From assembly GCA_020725625.1 (NCBI GenBank), contig DYET01000026.1:1-55423 (forward strand): DNA of 55,423 nucleotides, read 5' to 3'. The stretch comes from Desulfovirgula sp. GTDB taxonomy: Bacteria; Bacillota; Desulfotomaculia; Desulfotomaculales; Desulfocucumaceae. How positions within the stretch are numbered: the stretch's first letter is position 1; each line of letters begins with the position of its first letter. A program made the translations under genes and the position numbers. The notes under the pieces were generated by a model, which worked only from the letters and a program-made list of their open reading frames with translations, was not told the DNA's origin and made no database searches. Positions 41,286 through 48,983 of this stretch are shown in pieces.

Positions 41286-43350
41286 ATGCCAATTCCTCTT
41301 TGCCGGCGTCCTTGACTATGCCCTTGGCGTCGATTATCAGCGCCACCCTGCCGTCGCCGAGGATGGTGGCCCCGGATAGCCCGGTCATCTGGCCCAGGTA
41401 CCTGCCGAGGGACTTGATCACTATTTCCTGTTCGCCGATCAACCTGTCCACCACCACCCCGACCCGCCTGTTCCCGGATCCCAGGACCACTACGTAAAGC
41501 TTGCCGTTGCCGCGTTCGCTGTCGATCTGGAACAGGTTGGCCAGGCGCAGCAGCGGCAGGACGCTGCCCCTGACCACAATGACCTCGCTGTGGCGGATGA
41601 TTTTGATGTCGGACTCCTTGATGGCCAATGTTTCCATGACGTTGGACAGCGGGAAAGCGTATACCTGATCCCCCATGCCCACCATCAGCGCCCTGATAAT
41701 CACCAGCGTCAGGGGCAGCTTGATCTGGAATATTGTTCCCCGGCCTACCTCGGAGCTGTATTCCACCGTGCCGTTGATTTGTTCAATCTGGCTCTTCACG
41801 ATATCCATGCCCACGCCCCTGCCGGAGACGTCGCTGACTTCCTCGGCAGTGGAAAATCCGGGCATGAAAATCAAGTCCATGGCCTCCCTCTCGCTCATTC
41901 TGGCAAGTACATCGGGCCTGACCACACCCCTTTCCAGGGCTTTCTTTTTAATCTTTTCCAATTCCATTCCCCGCCCGTCGTCGGTCAGGGTTATGACGAT
42001 GTGGCTTTCCACATAGGAGGCCTTCAGGACGACCCTGCCCTTGCCGGGCTTACCAAGCCGCCGGCGTTCCTCCGGACTTTCAATGCCGTGATCGATGGCG
42101 TTCCTGATCAGGTGTATGAGCGGGTCGCCGATTACCTCGATCACGTTTCTGTCCAGTTCGGTTTCCTTCCCCTCGACCACAAAATCGATTTCCTTGCCCA
42201 GCTTCTGGGCGATGTCCCGCACCATCCTGGGGAGGCGGTTGAATACAGTGGCCACCGGCAGCATTCTGGCCTTCATAATTTCGTCCTGCAGGTCGGTCGT
42301 AATCTGTCCCAGATGGTTGGAAATCTCAACGATATTCTCCACCAGGTCATCGGACCCGTATTTGCTCTCAAACACATCCACGAAGCGGTCCAGCCTGGTC
42401 CGGTCGATGACCAGCTCACTGACCAGGTTCATCAGGGTGTCCAGCTTCTGGACGTCCACCCTGACCGTCTTGATGGTGGTTTTATCGGCGCCGCCAGCGG
42501 CTGCACGCTGGACGCCGTCATTTTTTGCCTCCTCCCTGCCGTCCTCGTCGGACTCCTCCTGGAACCCATTGACCTCCCGGGAATCCAGCTGAACTATTTC
42601 CACCGTGTTCACCTCGGCGATGGACATTAGCAGGTTCTTGACCTGGCCCATGTCCTCCTTGGTGATAAACACCAGGGAAAAGCCCTGGTCATACTTTCCG
42701 TCCTGAATTTCTTCAGCCGGGGGGTTGCTGTGGATGATTTCGCCGGTTTGCTGCAGCGTTTCAAAAATGAGGAACGCCCTGACATTTTTCATCTGGCAGC
42801 CGGAATCTATGGCCACGAATACCCAAAAGGCCTGAAATCCCCTCACCTCGGCTTCCCGGACCGTGGCCATAACCACATCGTCAAGCTGGTCGGGAGTCTC
42901 TGTCGATAGAACCAAGCCGGCGCCGCCGTCGGCCTCACGGCCTGCCGGAACTTCCGCCCCGCCGGCTGCCTGGATGCTTCTCAGCTTCAGGAGAATATTC
43001 TCCACCTGCACATCGTCGGCTCCCCGGGTGATTTCATCCTTAAGCATTTTCAGCTTGTCCAGCGCCTCAAAAAGAATGTCCACCAAAAAGGTGTTCACCT
43101 GCATTGTTCCCTGGCGCAAGCGGTCAAAAATGTTTTCGATTTCATGGGTCAGGCCGGCCATCTTTTCAAAGCCCATCACCGCGGAGGAACCCTTGATGGT
43201 ATGTGCCGCCCGGAAAATTTCCTGAATCACTTCAGGGCTACCGCCGTATTTTTCAAGCAGCAGCACGTTATCGTTGATGGACTGGATCTTTTCCTCGAGC
43301 TCCTCCATGAAGACCACCATTTCAACATCGCTAAACAATAACGGCACCAC
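41275..43350 (-). CDS. cheA: Chemotaxis histidine kinase CheA
   Basis: CheA autophosphorylates and passes phosphate to CheY and CheB. The 691-aa protein has a P1 domain with H in AAHTIKGSS (near residue 50), a P2-like middle, the P3 dimer region (RTLDR-like RLDRFVDVFESKYG region), and a P4 ATP-binding domain (HLIRNAIDHGIESP; FSTAEEVSDVSGRGVGMD). The P5 CheW-like end is around IIRALMVGMGDQVYAFPLSN. Start uncertain: GTG 43350 is used here, though ATG 43320 could serve. It lies between cheW and cheB. Confidence 0.95.
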   Translation of the reverse strand: MVPLLFSDVEMVVFMEELEEKIQSINDNVLLLEKYGGSPEVIQEIFRAAHTIKGSSAVMGFEKMAGLTHEIENIFDRLRQGTMQVNTFLVDILFEALDKLKMLKDEITRGADDVQVENILLKLRSIQAAGGAEVPAGREADGGAGLVLSTETPDQLDDVVMATVREAEVRGFQAFWVFVAIDSGCQMKNVRAFLIFETLQQTGEIIHSNPPAEEIQDGKYDQGFSLVFITKEDMGQVKNLLMSIAEVNTVEIVQLDSREVNGFQEESDEDGREEAKNDGVQRAAAGGADKTTIKTVRVDVQKLDTLMNLVSELVIDRTRLDRFVDVFESKYGSDDLVENIVEISNHLGQITTDLQDEIMKARMLPVATVFNRLPRMVRDIAQKLGKEIDFVVEGKETELDRNVIEVIGDPLIHLIRNAIDHGIESPEERRRLGKPGKGRVVLKASYVESHIVITLTDDGRGMELEKIKKKALERGVVRPDVLARMSEREAMDLIFMPGFSTAEEVSDVSGRGVGMDIVKSQIEQINGTVEYSSEVGRGTIFQIKLPLTLVIIRALMVGMGDQVYAFPLSNVMETLAIKESDIKIIRHSEVIVVRGSVLPLLRLANLFQIDSERGNGKLYVVVLGSGNRRVGVVVDRLIGEQEIVIKSLGRYLGQMTGLSGATILGDGRVALIIDAKGIVKDAGKEELAYAN

Positions 43351-43369
43351 CCTTTAAAAAATTCCTGAA

Positions 43370-43846
43370 TTATACGCCAATTTTCGCAAGCTCGTCCCTT
43401 TCCTCCTCGTACAGGACTTTGCCGGGGTCGATCAGAATAACCAGCCTTTCATCCACCAGGGCGATACCATTAATGGCCTTAACGCTGGATTCGGCAATCA
43501 TGGCCGGAGGCGGCTGAATGGCGGAAACCGGGATGCGCAGCACCTCCGACACCGAATCCACAATCATCCCCACCGTGACACCCCCCGCTTCCACGATAAT
43601 TACCCTGCTGGACTCCGAGACCCGGCACGGGGGCATATTTAATCTTTTGCTCAGGTCCATGATGGGTATGACCTTGCCCCTTAGGTTGATCACCCCTTCT
43701 ATAAATTCCCGGGTTCCCGGAACGCTGGTGACCGATTCCATCCTGATGATTTCCAGAACCGAATCGATGTCGATTCCGTATACCTGGTCTCTAAGGTTGA
43801 AGACCACAACCTTTTCTTCCGAGCTTCCACCGCCGGGTTTAAACAT
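43370..43846 (-). CDS. cheW: Chemotaxis adaptor CheW
   Basis: CheW links receptors to CheA. The 158-aa protein has the standard beta-barrel fold markers: VVFNLRDQVYGIDIDSVLEI, INLRGKVIPIMDLSKRLN and IVEAGGVTVGMIVDSVSEVL. It sits just upstream of cheA and 20 bases ahead of its start. A terminator-like hairpin (43906-43920) separates it from motA, so a promoter close to cheW is possible. Confidence 0.95.
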   Translation of the reverse strand: MFKPGGGSSEEKVVVFNLRDQVYGIDIDSVLEIIRMESVTSVPGTREFIEGVINLRGKVIPIMDLSKRLNMPPCRVSESSRVIIVEAGGVTVGMIVDSVSEVLRIPVSAIQPPPAMIAESSVKAINGIALVDERLVILIDPGKVLYEEERDELAKIGV

Positions 43847-43901
43847 CTTCCTTCACACCTTCCGACGCAGTATTACCTATTTAATCAACGTTAATCAACG
43901 C

Positions 43902-43920
43902 AAAAAAAGCCGCGGGCTTT
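43902..43920 (-). terminator. Intrinsic terminator after motA
   Basis: AAAGCC pairs with GGCTTT (3-base loop), followed on the minus strand by seven T residues. It lies about 90 bases after motA, before cheW. It could be a partial terminator between the stator and the che genes. Confidence 0.7.
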
Positions 43921-43994
43921 GGCCGCCGGCAACGGTCCTTTTTCCTTCCCGTCCCGTCGACCGGAAAAATTCTGAAGACCCGGTCCCTTCTGCC

Positions 43995-44011
43995 GCGCCC
44001 GGTCCGGGCGC
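43995..44011 (-). other. Perfect 17-base palindrome at motA stop
   Basis: GCGCCCGG-T-CCGGGCGC lies immediately after the motA stop codon. It has no T-tract, so it is more likely an mRNA 3'-end stabiliser than a terminator. Confidence 0.45.
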
Positions 44012-44012
44012 A

Positions 44013-44792
44013 TTACTCTTCTTCCTCATCCTTGTCAAGCCCGCGGTGGGCGGGAGTGAGGAAGGCCGAAAGCCTTTCCCTGATCAGGATCGGGTTGTAG
44101 CCGGCCTGGAGGGATACAATTCCTTCAATCATCAACTGGCGCAGGTGGGATTCCTTTTTGCTCAGGTTGGCCAGTTTTGCCCCAAGGGGCAACCAGAGCA
44201 CGTTGGCGCTGGCGACCCCGTAGAGAGTCGCCATGAAGGCGACGGCAATGGCCGGACCCAGGGAGTTGGGGTCGCTCATGTTCCCCAGCACGTGCACCAG
44301 GCCCATCACCGTGCCGATAATCCCCATGGTGGGCGCGTAGCCTCCCGCTGTCTCAAAAATCGAACTGCCTATATGGTGCCTTTCCTCGATGGCGTAAAGC
44401 TCAACTTCCATAATGCTGCGTACCAGTTCCGGGTCGGTTCCGTCCACCACCAACTGGATCCCCTTGCGTAAAAAAGGGTCTTTAATTTCGTCCAGCCGGT
44501 TCTCCAGATACAGCAGCCCTTCCCGCCGGGCCTCATCGGCCAGGCCCACGATCAGGTCGATTACCTGGGCCAATTCCATTTCCTTGGGAAAAAGGGCTAT
44601 CTTGAACAGCCTGGGAACATTTTTCAGTTCGTTCAGACTGTAGCTGATGGCTGTGGCGCCTATAGTACCCCCGAACACTATAATGGCCGCGGTATACTTA
44701 AACAAGGCACCGGCATGACCGCCTTCCAGCAAAAACCCGCCGACCAGTGAAAAAACTGCAAGTGAAAGTCCCAAAACAAGCGGTAGATCCAT
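44013..44792 (-). CDS. motA: Flagellar stator protein MotA
   Basis: MotA forms the ion-conducting stator with MotB. The 259-aa protein has four membrane helices (starting VLGLSLAVFSLVGGFLLEGG) and a large cytoplasmic loop carrying FliG-interacting charges (around residues 85-150). The family signatures are the PTMGIIGTVMGLVHVLG segment and the LYGVASANVLWLPLG region near its end. It has an acidic C terminus (DKDEEEE). Translationally it is downstream of motB, the reverse of the usual order. Confidence 0.96.
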   Translation of the reverse strand: MDLPLVLGLSLAVFSLVGGFLLEGGHAGALFKYTAAIIVFGGTIGATAISYSLNELKNVPRLFKIALFPKEMELAQVIDLIVGLADEARREGLLYLENRLDEIKDPFLRKGIQLVVDGTDPELVRSIMEVELYAIEERHHIGSSIFETAGGYAPTMGIIGTVMGLVHVLGNMSDPNSLGPAIAVAFMATLYGVASANVLWLPLGAKLANLSKKESHLRQLMIEGIVSLQAGYNPILIRERLSAFLTPAHRGLDKDEEEE

Positions 44793-44835
44793 GTTAACTC
44801 CCTTTCCGGCTTTTTTAACTCTTCATTATCTGCCG

Positions 44836-45603
44836 CTATCTGCCGCTACTCAGCCGCTGCGCTGAAGCCGCCTCTGTCACCCCGTACTGACTGCGCAGAA
44901 TCACGATATCGACACGCCTGTTCAGCCGCCTGTTTTCATCAGAATCATTGGGCACGACGGGCCGATATTCTCCGTAGGCCACAGCGGACATCCTTTGAGG
45001 GTAAATGTTATAATTTTTCAGCAACTCCTGCAAAACACTATTGGCCCTGTCCGCCGAAAGTTCCCAGTTGGAGGGGTACGGGGCGCTTACAATGGGAAGG
45101 TCGTCCGTATGGCCTTCCACCCTGAGGTAGTTCGGCATTTTCTCAAGGATCGGACCGACCTTCTGGATGATTTCCCTGGCCCTGGGGGTCAGTTCGGCGG
45201 ATCCCAGCCTGAAGAGAACCTCGCCCTGAAAGGAAAGAACCAATCCCCTTTCCTCCGTGGTAACCGAAACCTTTGCCTGCAGGTTTGACTCCTTGATGTA
45301 CTTTTCCAATTCCCGCATTACATTCTCCAGCCGCTGATTGTCCCCGGACTCCTGGGCTGCCTGGGGCACTGATCCGGCTATGCCGGGGACCACCGACGGG
45401 CCCGGTGTGTCCAGCACCATTCCCCCCGCTCCCAGGGCTTTGGCCAGGGACGCAGAAAGGTACTGAAACTTTTGTACGTCAATCCTGCTCAGGGTATACA
45501 TAACTATGAAAAAAATAAGCAGCAAAGTAATCATGTCTGCATAAGTAATCAACCAGCGCTCGTGACTGGACTTTTTCATCGTGGTTTTCCGCTTCAAACG
45601 CAC
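44836..45603 (-). CDS. motB: Flagellar stator protein MotB
   Basis: MotB anchors the stator to peptidoglycan and carries the essential ion-binding aspartate. The 255-aa protein begins with basic residues, then ERWLITYADMITLLLIFFIV (Asp in YADM, about residue 22), a plug region, and a C-terminal OmpA-like peptidoglycan-binding domain (VEGHTDDLPI; WELSADRANSVLQELL). GTG 45603 is chosen, after GGGGGG; ATG 45579 is possible. It is the first gene of the late stator-chemotaxis operon. Confidence 0.95.
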   Translation of the reverse strand: MRLKRKTTMKKSSHERWLITYADMITLLLIFFIVMYTLSRIDVQKFQYLSASLAKALGAGGMVLDTPGPSVVPGIAGSVPQAAQESGDNQRLENVMRELEKYIKESNLQAKVSVTTEERGLVLSFQGEVLFRLGSAELTPRAREIIQKVGPILEKMPNYLRVEGHTDDLPIVSAPYPSNWELSADRANSVLQELLKNYNIYPQRMSAVAYGEYRPVVPNDSDENRRLNRRVDIVILRSQYGVTEAASAQRLSSGR

Positions 45604-45791
45604 ACGGCCCCCCGCGAGTTTATACCGGGTATCGGTGAAACCGGCACCCTGTAGTGGATTATTCGCTTTTTCTGGATGACTTCCTTCCTATACTTATGCA
45701 AAATTCATGTATTTACCATTTTTTTATCTAATTTTCGACTTAAATTGTGTTCTAGAACTCCCTGCTTAAAATCCCGCCATTACCTTTTAAC
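45604..45791. other. Long motB leader
   Basis: About 180 bases lie between the sigma-28 promoter and the motB start. I see no gene. A GGGT/ACCC hairpin (around 45622-45646) near the Shine-Dalgarno could affect translation. Confidence 0.35.
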
Positions 45792-45819
45792 ATATCGGCA
45801 TTAACACAGCGAAGATTTA
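45792..45819 (-). promoter_or_regulatory. Sigma-28 promoter for motB-motA-cheW-cheA-cheB
   Basis: On the minus strand TAAA (45816-45819), a 16-base spacer and GCCGATAT (45792-45799), an excellent match to the Bacillus sigma-D -10. Transcription would leave a leader of about 180 bases. Confidence 0.85.
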
Positions 45820-45929
45820 ATAACTAACGGGCCGGGAAACGTATAACAAAGGAAAGAATATGAATAAAAACACCGGCACCGCACTGAATGCCGTAGCGGT
45901 CAAAACAAGAAATTTCCTTCCCGGCACTC

Positions 45930-45958
45930 TTGCCAAGCCCCCACCGTTGTGGTAGAAT
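45930..45958 (+). promoter_or_regulatory. Sigma-A promoter of tRNA-Val
   Basis: TTGCCA (45930-45935), 17-base spacer, TAGAAT (45953-45958), about 27 bases before the tRNA. The spacing and position fit a housekeeping tRNA promoter. Confidence 0.8.
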
Positions 45959-45985
45959 AGGCTTTGCACATGATAAGCAGTCTGC

Positions 45986-46060
45986 GGGGGTGTAGCTCAG
46001 CGGGAGAGCGCTTGACTCACATTCAAGAGGCCACTGGTTCGAAACCAGTCATCCCCACCA
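45986..46060 (+). tRNA. tRNA-Val (anticodon CAC)
   Basis: A complete cloverleaf: acceptor GGGGGTG/CATCCCC, D-stem GCTC/GAGC, anticodon stem CTTGA/TCAAG with loop CTCACAT (anticodon CAC, reading GUG, valine), T-stem ACTGG/CCAGT with TTCGAAA, and an encoded CCA end. Length is 75 bases. A tyrosine integrase lies directly downstream, so the 3' half is the likely attachment site of the element. Confidence 0.95.
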
Positions 46061-46105
46061 GCTTTTAAGGTTTTAGATATAGGCAGTATGCCAATTAGTA
46101 TGCCA
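46036..46105. other. Candidate attL of the integrated element
   Basis: The tRNA 3' half (46036-46060) is the usual target of tyrosine integrases. Just beyond it, two direct 9-base copies of AGTATGCCA (46085-46093 and 46097-46105) sit 12 bases apart, one helical turn and a bit, and could be integrase arm sites. The matching attR would lie outside the window. Confidence 0.5.
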
Positions 46106-46136
46106 TTAGAATTGTTCTACAATTCAAAGGCAAAAG

Positions 46137-46157
46137 CCAGGGGCCGCTATCCCCTGG
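46137..46157 (-). terminator. Terminator of the integrase gene
   Basis: On the minus strand CCAGGGG (7 bp), loop ATAGCGG, CCCCTGG, then CTTTTGCCTTT. It lies about 45 bases after the integrase stop. Confidence 0.65.
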
Positions 46158-46172
46158 CCTATTATCCACCAC

Positions 46173-46206
46173 ATCCCTGCCCTTCCATAAGGAGCAGGGA
46201 TTTTTA
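46173..46206 (+). terminator. Strong intrinsic terminator, plus strand
   Basis: ATCCCTGC pairs with GCAGGGAT, extended by CCTT/AAGG around a 4-base loop, followed by TTTTATATT. On the plus strand it would stop read-through from tRNA-Val into the element. Confidence 0.75.
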
Positions 46207-47370
46207 TATTAACTCGGCGAGCAGCGCGTCAATCCGTTCCGCTGTCTTTTCTTTTTCTTCCTCCGGTATGTAATCCGCATATATATCCATCGTGGTGCTG
46301 TACTTTTCATGGCCCAGTAAGTCCTGAATATTTTTCACCTTCTCACCGGCCTGGAGGAGAAGGACGGCCACCGTGTGTCTCAAAGCATGAAAACTTGTTA
46401 TCGGTATGCCGGCTTTCTTAAGAAGGGTCTCGTATCTCTTGGTAAAGGCCCGGGGATCAAGTGGGCCGCCGTCTTTGGCGGGGAATACCAGCGCATCCTT
46501 ATTACCTGCTGCCCTTGCCCCGGAAGCCAGTTGGTATTCTTTGAGTACCTTTAAGATGTTGTCCTTTAACTTGATTGTACGTTGGCTTTTGATGGTCTTC
46601 GGAGGCTGAAACATAAGCTGTGTTTTATTGTCACCGGCCGGCAGGGCTACCCTGGACACTGTTTGCTTGATGGTAAGGGTCCCTTTTTTAAGGTCCAGGT
46701 CAGACCATCTTAAGGCCAGTAATTCACCTCTCCGCAGGCCGGTTCCCATTTCCAGTAAAAAAGCGGGATAGTATTTGCTTTTTTGTGCCACTTCCATAAA
46801 TTTCTTCACTTCATCCTTAGAAAGCGGCCTAATCTCCTTCTTTTCCGTCTTTGGCATTTCAACGGCATCGGCCACGTTACGGAACACTTTCTGTTCTTTA
46901 ACGGCCTGCTTCAAGGCTCCGCTTACAATAAGGTGAACATGCTTGATAAGGGTATGGGATTTTCCTTCTTCATACAGGGAATTGATAATCCGCTGAACGT
47001 CTTTGGTTTCTAATTTTTGAAGCGGAATATCACCTATTGCCGGCTGAATGTGCGTCCTGGAAATGGTCTCGTATAACGCGAAAGTGGAGGCCCTTAATTT
47101 CGTCTTCTTGTACTGCTTCAGCCAAGTGGTAAGCCAGACCCCAAAGGTATCCTTTTTATTGGGGGCTACAAAAACCCCGGTATTCACTTGGTGCTGTGCT
47201 GCGATCATTTTGTCCCTGGCTTCAATTTTACTTCGACCATAATAGGCCAGGCGCTTGCGCTCCCCTGTTGCCGGGTCCACCACCGTACACCGGGCCTGCC
47301 ACAGGTCATTCTTCAGCTTGACGATGGACCCCTCTCCGTTTGCACTCCGTTTTTTCTTAGATTTTGCCAT
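46204..47370 (-). CDS. Tyrosine recombinase (phage-type integrase)
   Basis: This 388-aa site-specific recombinase integrates and excises the element. An N-terminal AP2-like DNA-binding segment (GEGSIVKLKNDLWQARCTVV) is followed by the core-binding helical region (about residues 75-175). The catalytic domain has Arg in GTGLRRGELLALRW, HALRHT, GHEKYSTTMDIY with the catalytic His and terminal Tyr. A GGAGG ribosome site precedes ATG 47370. It is transcribed toward the tRNA, which is the usual geometry for integration at a tRNA 3' end. Confidence 0.93.
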   Translation of the reverse strand: MAKSKKKRSANGEGSIVKLKNDLWQARCTVVDPATGERKRLAYYGRSKIEARDKMIAAQHQVNTGVFVAPNKKDTFGVWLTTWLKQYKKTKLRASTFALYETISRTHIQPAIGDIPLQKLETKDVQRIINSLYEEGKSHTLIKHVHLIVSGALKQAVKEQKVFRNVADAVEMPKTEKKEIRPLSKDEVKKFMEVAQKSKYYPAFLLEMGTGLRRGELLALRWSDLDLKKGTLTIKQTVSRVALPAGDNKTQLMFQPPKTIKSQRTIKLKDNILKVLKEYQLASGARAAGNKDALVFPAKDGGPLDPRAFTKRYETLLKKAGIPITSFHALRHTVAVLLLQAGEKVKNIQDLLGHEKYSTTMDIYADYIPEEEKEKTAERIDALLAELI

Positions 47371-47793
47371 ATTTTATCTTACCTCCCTTTTATTCCCTTT
47401 TGAATATGTTATTATTTTACTTTTCTCCCTTTTTTTACCTCTTTATCATCCTCCCTTCTTTTATTACTTAGTAAGCTCCCTGGCGAACTGGTTTTTCAGA
47501 CACCCGCCACCGCCACCCTAAGCCTTCTGGTAATTTTTACCTGAACAGAGTGAACCACTTTTTCCTATTTAAACTTTCCCCCAGCATATTTAACGCATAT
47601 ATATCACTTTTAAAAACACACACCCTCAAAAAAACATTAAATAGCGTTAAAGTGGTTCACCCCGTTCAGTTAATTTCTTCCAGCCGCCAAACCCTACAAG
47701 CACAAGACTTTCAATAACCCCCCTTTTTTTAAGTTTTCAACCACTCCATTCAAACCCGTTCAGTTAAAAATTTCCATTTCCCTTTTCTCTTCT
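47371..47793. other. Non-coding region with long inverted repeat and half-site
   Basis: No gene is supported. It carries the integrase ribosome site at its left end, a long inverted repeat (separate entry) and a third half-site CCCGTTCAGTTAA near 47755-47767. It is AT-rich and lies between two minus-strand genes. It may hold an origin or operator. Confidence 0.45.
47541..47669. repeat. 21-base inverted repeat in the element
   Basis: CTGAACAGAGTGAACCACTT (47541-47560, plus one T) and AAAGTGGTTCACCCCGTTCA (47649-47668, plus one G) are inverted copies with 19 of 21 matches and an 87-base spacer. A related half-site occurs at 47755-47767. Confidence 0.8.
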
Positions 47794-48549
47794 TCAGTCA
47801 CCATTACCATTATCCTTCCGCTTGCGCGGCCTTCCTCTTTTTCCGCCGCCCAGTTTCTTTTTTCGCACCCTTTCCCACTCCCGGTAAGCCTCTAGTCCGC
47901 CGTGATAATCAATAAGGTATTTTTGCCGGCAGTCGGCATCCCCGCAGTAAGATTTAAAAGGAGCGTTGTTGGGCAACTTAAAAACTTTCCCGCAATATGG
48001 ACAAACTCTAAACCTCAGCTTGTTTTGTAGCGCATACCACACTTCGGCCCATGCCAGGGGAAGCAGGGTATCACTTTCATATAACGTGGTAAGCTGTCCA
48101 TTAAACAATTCTGAATTAATTTCCGGCCTGGTCTGTAGCTGCCGGCAGCGATACAAAAAAGCTTCGGCCGCCAAGCCTTCAGGTAACAGTTCCGGCTTTT
48201 CAAAGAACATGGCGAAAAAGCTTGTATTCCACAAAGCGGGGGGTTTCTGCTCAGCTATCCATGTATTTATGGCATATTGCAAGGCTTCAACTTCAATAGC
48301 AAAAGGATTTTGATGAGTTAAAAACGCTGACCATGAATCAATTTGAATGGGTTCTTCTTGAGTTTCGTTTCCTGTGGCAATGCGTGAGAGATTTTTGACC
48401 GCCTTTTCCGGGCCGTATTTTTTTGCCCTTTGGAGCAGCAACGAACTTATATGGAAGTGATCGCATTCGTATTCTTTACCTGTACTATCTTCCTTTTCTG
48501 TCATCAAAATCTGCCCCGTTGGTCCTGCCGCCAAAATAAATTTTCCCAT
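47794..48549 (-). CDS. Zinc-finger protein, CGNR-like
   Basis: This 251-aa protein has a C-terminal cysteine cluster FRVCPYCGKVFKLPNNAPFK then SYCGDADCRQKYL (about residues 182-214). It resembles CGNR-type zinc fingers (C-x2-C and C-x4-C). A basic lysine/arginine-rich tail (RKKKLGGGKRGRPRKRKD), likely DNA-binding, follows. The N-terminal part is helical with no clear match. Two direct 12-base repeats TTTTCGTTTAAT lie at its start, a possible autoregulatory operator. It is divergent from the excisionase-replication genes, the place of a phage repressor. I infer a regulator or an immunity factor; the function is unknown. Confidence 0.6.
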   Translation of the reverse strand: MGKFILAAGPTGQILMTEKEDSTGKEYECDHFHISSLLLQRAKKYGPEKAVKNLSRIATGNETQEEPIQIDSWSAFLTHQNPFAIEVEALQYAINTWIAEQKPPALWNTSFFAMFFEKPELLPEGLAAEAFLYRCRQLQTRPEINSELFNGQLTTLYESDTLLPLAWAEVWYALQNKLRFRVCPYCGKVFKLPNNAPFKSYCGDADCRQKYLIDYHGGLEAYREWERVRKKKLGGGKRGRPRKRKDNGNGD

Positions 48550-48574
48550 TTTCGTTTAATCCTTTTCGTTTAAT
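48549..48574. repeat. Direct repeat TTTTCGTTTAAT, putative operator
   Basis: Two perfect 12-base copies at 48549-48560 and 48563-48574, a 14-base period, overlap the start of the zinc-finger gene. Confidence 0.55.
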
Positions 48575-48654
48575 TTTAATTAACACATATTCAGTAACTA
48601 AAAGCTTTTTGGGCTTCCCATTTTTGCTTTACCTCTTACCATTAATGCTATGAT

Positions 48655-48683
48655 TTGCTTTTCTGGGTTAATTATAACATAAT
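48655..48683 (+). promoter_or_regulatory. Early promoter of the element (plus strand)
   Basis: TTGCTT (48655-48660), 17-base spacer, CATAAT (48678-48683), followed by the excisionase gene 33 bases on. It fits sigma-A. Confidence 0.55.
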
Positions 48684-48716
48684 AAAAGTATAGAAAGCAA
48701 CAGGGAGGGATTTTAA

Positions 48717-48902
48717 ATGACGTTAAAAAATGCAGAAGTCGGCAGGAGAGCATACAGTCCGCGAGAGGTCGAGCAGTTACTAGGGATTTCTAAGAACCTA
48801 ACTTATAAACTGATTGAGTCAGGGGAATTGAAAAGTGTCCGCGCTGGAAAACGTATTTTAGTGCCAGCTTGGGCTGTTGAAGATTTTCTGAAAAAGGCAT
48901 AA
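48717..48902 (+). CDS. Excisionase/MerR-like HTH protein
   Basis: This 61-aa protein has a single helix-turn-helix of the excisionase (Xis/helix-turn-helix-17) type: YSPREVEQLLGISKNLTYKL then RAGKRILVPAWAVEDFL. It would bind DNA at the attachment region and direct excision, or act as a regulator. AGGGAGGG lies 7-14 bases before ATG 48717. It leads the early gene set. No cysteine or membrane segment is present. Confidence 0.85.
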   Translation: MTLKNAEVGRRAYSPREVEQLLGISKNLTYKLIESGELKSVRAGKRILVPAWAVEDFLKKA

Positions 48903-48916
48903 TTATGCCCTGCTAT

Positions 48917-48960
48917 GTGGGTATTACGTAATTTTTTCCTTGTTTTACGGGTATAACGAA
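48917..48960. repeat. Iteron-like direct repeat upstream of the primase
   Basis: GGGTATTACGTAA and GGGTATAACGAAA are near-identical 13-base copies about 32 bases apart. They lie between the excisionase and primase genes and could be replication-initiator sites. Evidence is weak. Confidence 0.3.
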
Positions 48961-48983
48961 ATGTACAAAAAGGAATTTCAAAG

